A stretch of DNA of 64,000 nt from Brienomyrus brachyistius (Eukaryota; Chordata; Actinopteri; Osteoglossiformes; Mormyridae). The DNA is taken from contig NC_064535.1 of assembly GCF_023856365.1 (NCBI RefSeq), positions 14,581,863 to 14,645,862 of the forward strand. The letters are read 5' to 3'. Every line of letters starts with the position of its first letter. Position 1 is the first letter of the stretch. The notes under the pieces were generated by a model that saw nothing but the letters and a program-made list of their open reading frames with translations, was not told the DNA's origin and did no database searches. This document shows positions 34,686 to 46,604 of this stretch, one piece after another. A program made the translations under genes and the position numbers.

Positions 34686-36840
34686 AACTACTAATGCAAT
34701 AAAATACGATTCACCCCTATTGCGATGCAGTGTGATACCATGTGACACAAAAGAATATGATGTCATGCTATTCAATATGGTTCAGATACAAACTTAGAGG
34801 GGGAATCAATCTAATGTAAAATGATTGGTCAGATTTCTAAGTAATAAAGGCTCTACTACAGTAATTATTATGGATCAATAAATCAAATTTTAGTGATGCA
34901 CAGATGTTAGAAACGTTCCATCCCAAGTTCATCCCAAACTGAGTCCAGTGCATATTTTTTAATTAGCGAAATCGCTTTGTGAACTTTTATGCCGGAGCCT
35001 CAATGTGAAAATGTGAATTTTACCTAGGAGCGAGACATTTTATTCCTCATACACTGAATTTTGGGACTTTATTAGGTGATAATTTCAAAAGAAAATTGCT
35101 TTGAATGCTTTCTGATAGGAATGAATTAAAAGATATTGTTACATATTGTTGCTGTCATTTGTAAAACCACAATACTGTCTTTAGGATTATTCATCATTTT
35201 GAATTAATAATGGAGGTATGAAGGTTTTATAATGCCACATACATCTCAGACTATAGTGCAAAATGCATTCGGCTCAGAGATTCCATTTAGTGCTCATAAT
35301 GCAAAGCTTACTGGTGTGAAGTGTGAAATCATGCATTTATGCCGAGCCGGGTCATTCCCAATTAGTTAACCAAGGCGCCAGTAAAACAGTTCCCAGTTTG
35401 CCGTGGTGTTTGTTTCCCCCATGTCATAACAATTAGTGCCACATCAATCAAATTTACACGCACTTAAAGGCTGTTAAATGTTTTGCAGACTTTTCTTATT
35501 TCCCCAGACCACCACCAAAATGATGATGACAGAATTACCTTCTATACTCATTTACACACCAACAGAACAGGAACAGTCCAAAGTGACCTTTTCCCTCAGC
35601 ATCGTTATTGTATAATTAGCATTATTCTTTTTTTTTTTTTTGTCTGCTTTTAAGAACTTATCCAAGAGATTGGTTCTCCTATCACAGCACTTTACACTAA
35701 TCATACTGAGATATACGGATGTAACAATAAATCATTCTGAATTAGACTAGCTGATTATGAGTTATTTTCCCCCTTAGTGGTCATGTTGTGTATACCACAA
35801 CCCCAAATTAATGGAACCAACTATTGTTCAATCGTGTTTCAGTTGGTGTTCCCACAGACCTCAAACTGCTTCACTTCATGCTGTTTGACTAAACGCCGTT
35901 AAGTCGACACGGTGGTGCACATTGTAGACTGTCCCACTCCAGCTTGTGGTGTGAAAGAGCACTGAAGAAAGAACAACACCATACGCGACACTGTCTATGT
36001 GACAGAAGCTGCATCAGCCATCGCATCACTTGGAAGGAAGTCCATACCGACATGTAGTGATGTCATATCCTCTTCAGGACTGGCCAATCAAGTGTCCAAC
36101 CAAGTATTTTGGCAATTTACCATGGTAACCCTAATCACAACCCAGTAGTATTTTGCACTTAGGGTGTCTTGACACGGAGACAAATAAAGCAAACTTTGAA
36201 ATCGGTTTTATTTATTTAGGGACGAAACGGTGTTGAATATGGGACCCATTACTCTCAAACAGTCTGATTTAACTAAGACAAAATTAAATTTTCTGTTCTG
36301 ATACTATGTTAATTCACATTGCAGTTATTCTAGCAAATGACATTCTCTCCGAGAGAGGAAATTTATGCAGAATAAAGCTTTGATATTGTGGAAGCTGAAG
36401 ATTATGATCTACAACAGCTGGTAAAATTTCACCACGCATAAATTTATAACAGCTTGAAAGAATTGAACCTTACAAACCTGAAAAAAAGCAGGAAGCCTGC
36501 TATCTCACTCAAAGGTTGATATTCACCTTTCCCCTTTCCCCTTTCAGAAATGTTACACAACTTCAGTACTACAGACCAGTATGTTTAGAACTTTGTCTTT
36601 CCTATTTGCTTTAACATGCAATCCTATCAGGTCCTGTAGTGTAAATATGAGTGTAAGATCCACTGTATAGATGCCACTGCAAGTCAAATAGGACACATAC
36701 TAAACATCTGTGTATTTTCAGTGTCTGCTGACACATCAGGGGACTTTTTCTGACCATTAAGCACAATCAATGGTGAAGCTAATTCATGGTTATTCCGCGT
36801 CATGTTGGTAGGTAAAGGCAGTAAAACAGGACCCAGCTCT
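34686..36840. other. Intergenic sequence, nothing recognised
   Basis: AT-rich DNA with a poly-T run at 35630-35641. The part around 35330-35480 looks unique and of balanced composition. No gene is seen. Confidence 0.45.
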
Positions 36841-36849
36841 TCGCTACTC

Positions 36850-38330
36850 ACCCTCATGGGGGACCTTTATTTGGGATGCAGGCCTGGAGTATGCACGGCA
36901 GCAGTCTGAGGCGGTGCCAATCTGGGTCGGCCCATCCGAGCAGGTGCATGGAATGTCTTGTCTCCCCAGCATGATGACCATCTTCCTCGGCATTGCAGTG
37001 GCGGCACTCTCTGAAGTATGCGGACTTTGGAGTGGCCAGGTCTCCGTAGGTGGGTACGCCTATTACTGGTCTGGTTGCCATGTTGGCTGCCATACTCAGG
37101 GAGTCGCTGTTGCTGTGGCTAATCAGGCCTTCTGAATGTGCCTGATGTCACTCCTTTTTGTATTATGGGGCTCGGGAAAAGGCACCTTCTGGGAATCTTA
37201 TCTGTTGTCTCACTGTATTCTAACTTGGTTGTTGATAGGTGCCCATGAAGTGACACTTCTCTGGTCATGGGTGACTTCAGTATGATCACTGGCGGTGACA
37301 GGGCTGACTATGAGGATCTGGTGACCTTGGTGAAAGTAACTCCATGTTCCTTCACTTTGCAAATGATCGGGGGCAGAGGGTTGCTGGGTCCTGGCTCCAG
37401 TATCTTGAACCACATTGTTGGACTTGGTACTCCAATACTGGTGGTGACAGTGGAGGCAGAACCTCTGCATTCTTCCCAGTTGATTCTGGGGTTTATCACT
37501 GCTGTGTTCTTGCTCCTACTCTGTTCAGCATTCGCATGGGCTGGGTGTTGGGCAGGGTTGTGGGGTCCAGCAGCTGTAGGGCAACTGTTGGTGAAAAACG
37601 ATTCACTGAACTTGACTTTGCCGACTTTGCTGTGATCTTCATGGAGTCAATGGAGGCCCTAAGTGTCTGGGCTTACTAGTACCCTGGACAGAAACCAAGA
37701 TCCAGGCCTTTAATGACCTCTTGCGTACAGCCAGAGGAAATAATGTCGACCACATCAAGAGGTTCATTTACGTCAACAGTGACATTCATGTCTCAGGTGA
37801 CTCTTTCTATGAAGTCAGTACAAGGATTAGGAGAGCATTGGGGGTCATGAGGTCGCAGGAAAGGGGTGAGCGGCGCTCCCAATATCTTTGTAAGAGGACA
37901 AAGGTCCAAGTCTTTAAGTCCTGGTGCTCCTTGTTTTGCTGTATGGCTGTGAGACATGGACTCTATCCTGTGACCTGAGATGAAGACTGGACTTCTTTGG
38001 TACTAATCCTTGGGTACCACTGGATTGACTTTCTCTCGAATGAGGAACTGCTCAGAGAGTCCGGAATGATGTACATTATCAGCATTGTGAGGGAGCATTA
38101 CGTCCATTTGGAGCAATTCCCTGTGGGTGATCTGGCTTGCAGGATCCTCAAAGCTGTGGACCCGAGTAGCTGGACCAAGGGGATGCCCACGTAACATCTG
38201 GCTGCAACAGATAGACGGCCATTTCCAAAGGGTGGGACTGGACCATGTGTCCACTGTGATCCAAGGCATTACGTCATGTGGTGGGCGCATCAATGCGCAG
38301 TACCAGTACATGCTCCCCAATCTGACCTGA
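36850..38330 (+). pseudogene. Decayed APE-type LINE (endonuclease plus reverse transcriptase), RTE-like
   Basis: The endonuclease part is recognisable by AALSEVCGLWSGQVSVGGYA then YYWSGCHVG (about 36990-37090), GDFSMITGGDRADYED (37271-37318) and RVAGSWLQYLEPHCWTWYSN (37374-37433). A large part of the RT is then missing. RT remnants resume with CCVLAPTLFSI and LGRVVGSSSC (about 37493-37580), then LDFADFAVIFMESMEAL (about 37610-37660), where the catalytic motif FADD has become FADF. The C-terminal part follows: LCKRTKVQVFKSW, GCETWTL-type remnants, LGYHWIDFLSNEELLRESGM (38009-38068) and SIVREHYVHLEQFP. Several frameshifts and stops separate the blocks. The clade call (RTE-like) is from recognition only. 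Confidence 0.85.
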
Positions 38331-39110
38331 TCTAGCAGGTACATGCAAGACAGGAGATAGTCAACACGAACATAGGATAATGACCAGACTGGGGAACACA
38401 GGACAGGGAGGCATTTATATGCACATCTAATGAGGGGGTAACAAGGGACAGGCATGAACTGTGAATACTCCAGGACTCCAGGGGCGGAGGGTCCAGGACG
38501 AGCAGCAGCGCCATCTGCTGGCCCTCCCAGGAACAAGACAGGGCACATAAGAGTGATTGTGACACTTAAATGTCAAAGCCATGTGAAGTAAACATCTTCC
38601 CGTAATGCAAAGTTTGCAAGAAAAATAGCTTTAGGTTTTCCTTGCCCACAATCTCTTTCAGCTTTACTTTCTTCATTCTCTTTCACAATTGTCCTTAGGG
38701 CAATTCATAGTATAATTACAGGGGAAAAATGTAATAAATGTAGTAGTTACTTAGGAAGCTGAGAGAGTTTCGGCTTATAATCAAAGTTCTTTCTTCTGAG
38801 AAAGACCTCTATGGATCTAAGTATCCCTAAATAGTCATGACTCTAATGTGTCAGCAAATGCAGGAGAGTCTCTCCAAATAATTAACTCTCCCAATAAGCA
38901 TAGATTTCCAAGGTTAATCTTTGACTTGATTACTTTTATACAAACACAGGATGCCATCAATTATGTGAAATGCCAACATGCATTAGATTAGCACACACTA
39001 GGCTGTCACAAATTTGCTTAGCAGAAATTTGCTTACAGACTCCTTCAGCTGAGGAGCAAAGGCTTCTAGATCCTTAATGCTAAGTACCTAATCCTTTTGG
39101 GACTACTTTT
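38331..39110. other. Intergenic sequence next to the LINE
   Basis: 38331-38575 (with CAGCAGCGCCATCTGCTGGCC) has the look of a dispersed repeat but no ends could be set. The remainder is AT-rich with no gene. Confidence 0.4.
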
Positions 39111-39114
39111 TTAG

Positions 39115-39285
39115 ATCACAGTTTGTTTGTTTAGCCAGTGCAGGGTCAAACTGTCCCTGGAGCAATCAAGGGTTAAGGGTTTTGCTCAAGGGCCCAAGTA
39201 TGCTGACTGTGGGATTTGAGCTGGTGACCTTCTGATCAGAGGCGCGGTGTCCTCACCTGCCAACCGAAACACAAGCCCCTTGCAT
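39115..39285 (-). repeat. tRNA-derived SINE, second family (copy 2)
   Basis: On the - strand CAGAAGGTCACCAGCTCAAA and TCCC carry the B-box-like sequence, followed by TTGGGCCCTTGAGCAAAACC and CTTAACCCTTGATTGCTCCA. This is the signature tail block of a widespread fish tRNA-SINE and clearer than the copy at 34480-34685. Confidence 0.7.
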
Positions 39286-39289
39286 AATT

Positions 39290-42200
39290 ACTGCGTAGCA
39301 TGCACAGACCATTTCAGACAGGTCTTTACAGTATATGTCGGAATACGCATCTTGCGGTAGGGGGAGACCTTGAGATAGGAGACACTTCCTGTTAAGGAAG
39401 GACAGCGTTGAAAGCTTGGAACCTTTAGCTCGTTCTTTCTGGTCTACGTCACGCTGCGAAGTCACAAGGTGGGCGGAAGGTGCCTGGTTATCGAGGGCCT
39501 CCTCACTCCTCCTGTCCCGTCGCCATCTTTCCGCTTCTCTGGTCCTGTCAGACCCCTCTCGCAGAGGTAAATTAAATTAGCCTCGGTACAGACTGTGCAA
39601 AAGGGATGCCGCTGCTTGTGTGCCTCCCTCTGCCGTTAATTTGCAAGTCAGAATTTAGACATACGTAGGACGTTTATTTATACTCGCAAGTTTTGTTTTT
39701 TTCCAAGCCAGATTTTTACTGGTGTGTGTGGGGAGAAATGCTGTAACGCTGCCTGATAGACACCCACTGATAAAGTTGTGATATTTTTAGGACTCGTATA
39801 CCGAACCTGGATTTGTTTCCTCTGCATTATTTCCAATTCAACCTTACGTGAGTCAGACTTGATGACAACCCCCAGCACCCGGCAAGCAAAAGTGGGTCCA
39901 AACCCAGACTGTGCCATCACTTATAGATTAAGACGTGACAGGGATTAGCTAGTTATGGTTGGCTATATAAAACGTGCATCCTGCGCATCCAACAACATGA
40001 AGAGGGAGAGCAAGAGTGTGAAAACAAAGGAAAAGATATTTAAGGATTTTTTTTTTTTTTCAAAAGAACCAGGAAATGAGATGTAGGTCCAGCACCTGTA
40101 ATTACTATCTGAAGTCCTTTATTAGGTTATATAAAGAAATACAATGCTAAGCAGCCCGACTAATTATATGCAAAAGCACAGTAAATGTTAGAGCCTTTCT
40201 GTATCACCCTGAAGAGAGAGAGACTGGAGAGAGGATGCAAATATGAGGAGATGCAGGTAAATTTCAGTGCTAGGAGAAAGTTGCTAATCGCTTTTAATGA
40301 GTTACCTCGGCTCAGGGGTGTTGCTCTAGTTTCAATATTGGTAGGGACCAAATCAGCCCCAAACTCTCCACTCCCCATAACACATGTGGACCTTCCGCAA
40401 TATTTGTCGGGGGACATCCTTACCGTCCACACACAAATCTTTTCCTTTGCCTCAGCAAGATCACCTGACCGCCGGCACTGACACTTGGTTACGCCAATTG
40501 ACGTGTCCTCTGGATTCTCCTCAGTTTGTTTGCTAGCATTCTGAAGCACCAGCGGCCAGAATATTGTGCTGGGAAAGGGGGCCAAAAGGAGGGGGAAAGG
40601 TACAGTTTGAGGATAGGGCCATGGTTAAAAGAGATAAAGGAGAAGAGGACGCATGGACCGAGGTGGGGTGTCTGTTCAAAGAGATTCTGCCTCATGTTGA
40701 ACCTAAAGCCTGCCAAGGACGAGTAGGAGATGATGTGGGGAAGACCAAGCTGAGATGTGGTTTACATTTACACACATGTGAAACCCAATGAAGATCTTCT
40801 GAGGCTTCCTGAAATGTCTCACCTTTCCGTCTCCATCAGCACCAGGCTTCCGCAGCTTGTTGTAAACTTAAGGAGGCTCTTAACATCCTTTGATGAGGTC
40901 ACTGTCTGTCTGATCTAGCAGGCAGCCATGTATACATGGAGCAGTAACTCTACGTGGCGAGCTTCCCGCTAAACTGGACAAAGGAGTGACTGCCCAAAGA
41001 GGATGCTTAAAGAAAAAGGAGAGATTGCTACAGTGATGATGACCATGACAGCAGAAAGGAGAGGAGACAAAGAAGAGGAATACAGAAGGAAAGGACTCCG
41101 ATCGATGCAATGAGAAATGCGACAAAAACAGTACATCTTTGCATAATGCGCGTGTAGCAGAATGGGGGATGCGTCAGAAGAGTCGTGGCTCAACAGAGTG
41201 AGGCGGAAAATGCCAGAATGTCCACAGCTAATCCCCTGCGACTGTAGGTCAAAGGAAAGCCAGATCAACATCACCCACCAGCTGCGGCAGGGTCCGGGCC
41301 TGCGGCCAGCGCCTCAGAGGCCCAAAAATGTCAGCTGGGATGGCACTGCTCCCACCCCTCCTAGAGGCAGCTGTAGCTGCTCACTTCTGCTCTCTCACCA
41401 TCAGCTCCTAATCATCCAATCAACCGTCCATTGTGAGCATCATCCACAGTCATCTGTTTCTGTTAATCGACATTCGCCAACACCGAACACCTGGAAAAGG
41501 ATGGGTCTGTTTAGTGACCGGGATGGCGGGGGGGTAGGGCACAGGGGGATAAGGGGAGACTGGGGGCCTATATCAGGAAGTTGGATTTTTTTTGGTTTAC
41601 AAGACAGCTTGTCGAATTTAAGGTAGTCTGGGTTAAATGAAAGTGAACCAAAGTCCATTTAAACTGGGGTTGCTTAAATCTGACGAGTTATCTAGCTAAG
41701 CAACAAATCTTGTTTCGTGATACAGGCTCTGGGTTAGTATTGGCTGGAAGGCAATGAGGCAGCTGTATTCTGAATGAATACATAAACCTGTATGACACAT
41801 GCAGCGAGTCAAGGGTGATTTTCTAATTTCATGCAGAAGCTGAGAGATATGTGCTGACAGAGGGACTTACTCCCCCCCCCCCCCCCACTTAGGGTAACAC
41901 CTCGTGCAAGTGAAGCATTTCAAACCTAAGGGTTGAGCCTCTTTGTTGCACTTACCAACAAAATATCAGAAAAATGCTAAACTACTTCACGAGAGTTGCA
42001 TGGCTTTTCAGACTAAAGCTACCTAACATTGTGTTTTGATAACAGAACCTTGTTGATGTTTCACGCTGTGAAATGCGTTACTAAACAGCAGCGGGGCCAA
42101 TTGTGAAGCTGCTCTTCTGCTGGTTATAGGGGATTGTGTGTGTTTTTTTCTGAATAAAAAAGGTTTGCGTCGTGAAATTGCTCATTAATGCTCCTCTTTT

Positions 42201-43055
42201 ATTGAGACAGGGTATGTTTGTGGATAACACGTCTGGTTTATTAACTACTGCGTAAGCTGTCGCAAAGTATTATGGGGGTCTACGTGTACAAATTGCTGCA
42301 TGTTTACACACACTAACACACTCATTAAGGACTGAGCTCGGGGGTCACCAGCCGCATGGCGAACGCGTCTCGCTCTCTAGCTGCCATCTAGCACGTTTAA
42401 TTGGCCACATTTTAACATCCAGTCGTGGAGTCAAGGAAAACAATTGTGCAGCTAATTAGTTCGATCACCTTATTAAGGACTTGGATACACTGGGCTATTT
42501 TCAAGCTCTCTGTTGACCTCTGATGGCCAGATTACGTCCCTACAGCACTGAGGCCGAGGAGCATTTAATTAAAAAAGATTTGGTGCTGTTGGAAAGGACA
42601 GCGTTGCATGCCACGGATAGCCCTGTCATTTGGATCTTGTAGTGATATGTAGGTCTGAACGTATATTTATTCATTTACTGCAGATTACACTTATATGACA
42701 ATTTGCAGAATCTTTCTCCACCAATTAGGAGGTGACTTGGATTCCTTGTATGTTTTAATGTTCAATTAAATATTTCTATCCTATTTATTTCTCTTTTGCA
42801 CTATTACCAATATTTTCGGTGATATAAAAATAAGAACTGTAACAGATACACTAATGGTATATTATATACCAGAGATATTCAAACTGTGGGGCACAGGAGA
42901 GAGAAAAAAGCAGAACTGGGGGGTTGAACTGGTAGCAGATCAATTTCAAAATTGCAACCTTCAGAAATTTTACAAATGATGTAAACACATAATGTGCCTG
43001 TACACATTGCATAATGTGTCGCAGAGTATTATAATAAATTAAAATAATTCTCACA
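39290..43055. other. Intergenic sequence, no supportable gene
   Basis: A poly-C run lies at about 41873-41886. The stretch 42330-42620 is free of visible repeats and has several TTAATT-type words. Open frames such as 40160-40585 (-) and 41162-41626 (+) show no family features. Confidence 0.45.
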
Positions 43056-43061
43056 GCTCCA

Positions 43062-43790
43062 CCCACCTTCCCCGTTACCATGGCTCCTGGCCAGGGTGAA
43101 CACCTCTGCCCTGACTCTGCCCACCTTCCCCATTGCATTGGCTCCTGGCCAGGGTGAAGGTCTCTGCCCTGACTCTGCCCACCTTCCCCATTGCATTAGC
43201 TCCTTGCCAGGGTGAACACCTCTGCCCTGACTCTGCCCACCTTCCCCATTGCATTGGCTCCTTGCCAGGGTGAAGGTCTCTGCCCTGACTCTGCCCACCT
43301 TCCCCATTGCATTGGCTCCTTGCCAGGGTGAAGGCCTCTGCCCTGACTCCGCCCACCTTCCCCATTGCATTGGCTCCTTGCCAGGGTGAACACCTCTGCC
43401 CTGACTCCGCCTACCTTCCACATTGCATTGGCTCCTTGCCAGGGTGAAGGCCTCTGCCCTGACTCCGCCCACCTTCCCCATTGCATTGGTTCCTGGCCAG
43501 GGTGAACACCTCTGCCCTGACTCCGCCTACCTTCCACATTGCATTGGCTCCTTGCCAGGGTGAAGGCCTCTGCCCTGACTCCGCCCACCTTCCCCATTGC
43601 ATTGGTTCCTGGCCAGAGTGAATTCCTCTGCCCTGACTCCGCCCACCTTCCCCATTGCATTGGCTCCTTGCCAGGGTGAAGGCCTCTGCCCTGACTCTCC
43701 CCACCTTCCCCATTGCATTGGCTCCTGGCTAGGGTGAAGGCCTCTGCCCAGACATCGCTCACCTTTCCCATTGCCACGGCTTCGCACCTG
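43062..43790. repeat. 58-bp minisatellite (about 12.5 copies)
   Basis: Tandem units of 58 bp, each with CACCTTCCCCATTGCATTGG, CTCCTTGCCAGGGTGAAGG and CCTCTGCCCTGACTC. Two sub-variants (GAAGGCC/GAAGGTC versus GAACACC after the GGT) alternate along the array. Since 58 leaves remainder 1 on division by 3, the - strand stays open in all three frames (for example 43196-43813), giving repeated QSQGRGLHPGKEPMQWGRW-type peptides that are not genes. Confidence 0.95.
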
Positions 43791-43799
43791 AGTGCTTGC

Positions 43800-44200
43800 G
43801 TGTCACAGCTCACAGTGATCAGGAGATAATTACAGTCTATTTAAGTTCCTGTAGTTCCTGTACTTCTTGCTAAGTCCTAAGTATTCTGTGCTTGTGTCCT
43901 TTTCGCACTGCATATTGCTAGTTACTTTGTTGCTGTTGCCTTGCTCTGTGCCTTTGTGCTCCCTGTTTTTGCCTCCACTGTTTGCTTAGACTTTTTGTTG
44001 CTCCTAGCTTGTGAAATGCTGCCATTTTCAGTCTAGTCTTTGGTCCTTGTGTATATTCGAGTTGCAGTCCCTCAGAGCATACTTCATATATAGTGCACAT
44101 GTCACATGCGTGTGTCAGTCGCATCATTGATGTCACATACCGTGCTAGAGTCCGACTAACCGTGCTCTGGTCCATCTCATGAAGCGGACCAGGGCACGGT
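43800..44200. repeat. Dispersed repeat with a 17-bp inverted repeat
   Basis: TAACCGTGCTCTGGTCC (44158-44174) and GGACCAGGGCACGGTTA (44187-44203) form a hairpin with a 12-base loop. The neighbouring sequence to about 44340 (CCAGGCCCAGGCACACTTTC) has the look of a common fish repeat, but its borders are not visible. Confidence 0.5.
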
Positions 44201-44516
44201 TAAGTGTACCAAACAAACTGGACTTTGGGAGCCAAACGTGCTGACATTGCACTTAACAATCCAGGCCCAGGCACACTTTCAGCCGTACTCACACATGGCT
44301 CGGTTGCCTTGTGCTGTGCCCGAACACACAGTATCACAGTTTTAAAGATGTACAGTGGGACCCCCGAGTCTGCAGTTTCAGTAACTGAGGTTTCAGTTAT
44401 CCTCAGTCCGAAAAAAAATGGATAATTCCAGATACAAACAGTTCATAAGCTTCAAACTGTGCACCAAGAGAATACAGGCCGTAACATGATGAAATCTGCC
44501 AGCTTATTCGTGCCCA

Positions 44517-44517
<1 letters not shown>

Positions 44518-44570
<53 letters not shown>
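44518..44570. repeat. (AT)n microsatellite
   Basis: About 26 uninterrupted AT dinucleotides. Confidence 0.97.
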
Positions 44571-44572
<2 letters not shown>

Positions 44573-44574
44573 TT

Positions 44575-45765
44575 GCTATATCGTCTCATGAGAATAGGGG
44601 TAAAACATCAGAATGCCCTTCATTCATGACAGAGTACACTACTGTACAGTGCAATAACACATAATGTACTTTATTATTACTGAATTTAACGTTATCTTAC
44701 TGTGCAAAATGTATCAATTAAACTTTAGAATAAATATACACATAAAATCATGCGTGCCTACAGTACAGTAAATGGAGTCCGTACTGTAGATGGTTTGCTG
44801 TTATCCATGGTGTAGACTGTTTGCAGTAGGTCTTGGAACACATCAGCTGTAGATACTGTATATTTATTTGCCTGTTGTTACCATTTTAAAATAATACAAA
44901 ATAAACAAAAATGCGATGAAAAATAAAGAGAAAAAAGTTATGATATGGGTATTGTACACACTTATACTACTTGAATTTTCTGAAACACAACACATAGGCC
45001 CGAAACGAAAGTTAAAATTGCATCAACACTGCCAGTAATATTCTTGCCCATTTGATCATAATTTCTCTTTGAAATTGCATTAAAATATGTTTTTGTGGAT
45101 TTCTGCTTTCACATATCTTACCTCCCATTAGTAAGTGAAATTTTGGCAACAGTTCAGTCAGTGAAATAATATACGAAAAATGAGATTAAAATTAAAAAAA
45201 AAAAACATCTTGTTAGAATATTTCATCCACCAGAAAGATGAATGTCTGGCCAGAGCTACTAATGAAAATTAACAGTAAAGATGAAAAGACATTTAAGCTG
45301 GTGACTGTCAGCGCAAACCTTTAACTCCACCGTTCACTTTGAATCATTTTTTGGAACATTAATTAAAAAGGTGCACTCTGGCAGGGTGTGATTTGGACAT
45401 GCAGAGGGGAAACTTGGGGTTCAAGCAAAGCCATTTATCCGTGCCAGCTAGCTAACACACTGCTATGGATAAAAATTACTGAACAAGGATGCTATCGACC
45501 AACAATCAATATAAACCTTGTAATAGAATATTCAGAAAATCATCTCACTCCCCAGAGTTTTAAAGTTACTCACCGGTACAAAGATCCATGGAATAAGTTA
45601 GGTGGCAGATCTGCGTATACAAGATGGCAGCTGCAGGGTCCGTTTTCACTCTCCGCTGCCCTCTGCTGGCAGCTCCAAGTTTGCTGGCCTCTGTCGTTGC
45701 AGTTACAGTCTTTGATGTCATCAATTGTAAATTTTTAGGTGTAGATTTTCATCTTTAAAATGTTT
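44575..45765. other. Intergenic sequence, nothing recognised
   Basis: AT-rich DNA. Open frames here carry no recognisable motif. Confidence 0.45.
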
Positions 45766-46600
45766 TTGTGAAATGGTTATAAGCTCCATCAAAAGTCAAA
45801 TAAGGTAAACAGAGTGAATAATAACATATAGATTCATCCTATTCACAACAATAATCCTTGTCTTTGCTGTCACTGTCCTGTTCCTTTACTTTTGACATAT
45901 CTATCTCAAAATTTGACCATTTCCAGTCTCTCGCCCCACAAAGTGCCTGCAAAGAGACTGCAAAATAGATCGGTACAGTACTTATTGTGTTCACAAGATC
46001 AGGTGTCTTCCATTGCTACAACACAGCACTGCTACTTCATTTTTGGGACAATATTCGGAAAATGAAATCAAATGTGGATCTTCATCCATAAAAGGTTATT
46101 GTAAAGCAGAAGTAAGGTCCATCAAATACTTTTTGACTCATCATATTCACAAGGTTAAATGTCATCTGCGTTCACCTTTCCCTTTGCTGCCACTAAGCAG
46201 TGTCATTTCAGTGTCACTGTCTCAAGATTCTCGATCGATTCTCGACTTCCAGCTCAGCACCCACACAATCAGTTTTTAAAACTACACATTTTTGATATCT
46301 CTGGCACTGCTTTAGTTTTGGGTCAATCTGTCTCAAAATCTAATCATTTCCATTCCGGCCCCCTTACAATGCCTCTACAAGGTTTGAAAAAGATCCATCG
46401 AATGGTTTTTGAGTTATTGTCTTTAACGGCATCAAGTGTCAAAACTCCTTTGGTTATCATTATGAGGTCCTGCTTCAGTTCTGGGATGATCTATCTCAAA
46501 ATTTAATCAGTTGTAGTTCCTCACCCATACAGTGCTTGTGCAAAGTTGTGAAAAGATCTGTTAAATATTTTTTGAGTTACTGGCTCAATACCTGCAGCGG
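45765..46600 (+). repeat. Diverged tandem repeat, period roughly 150-200 bp
   Basis: Phrases recur along the segment: CTATCTCAAAATTTGACC (45900), CTGTCTCAAAATCTAATC (46329) and CTATCTCAAAATTTAATC (46490), each followed by CA-rich text ending in AAGTGCCTGCAAAG, ATGCCTCTACAAGG or AGTGCTTGTGCAAAG. After that come AAAAGATCCATC or AAAAGATCTGTT and TTTTTGAGTTA. The copies are old and of uneven length. Confidence 0.6.
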
Positions 46601-46604
46601 AGAT

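Noticed and set aside
43029..43813. Overlapping - strand frames (up to 205 codons) rich in GRW, SQGRG and GKEPMQ
   Set aside because: They follow the 58-bp minisatellite in all three frames; not a gene.
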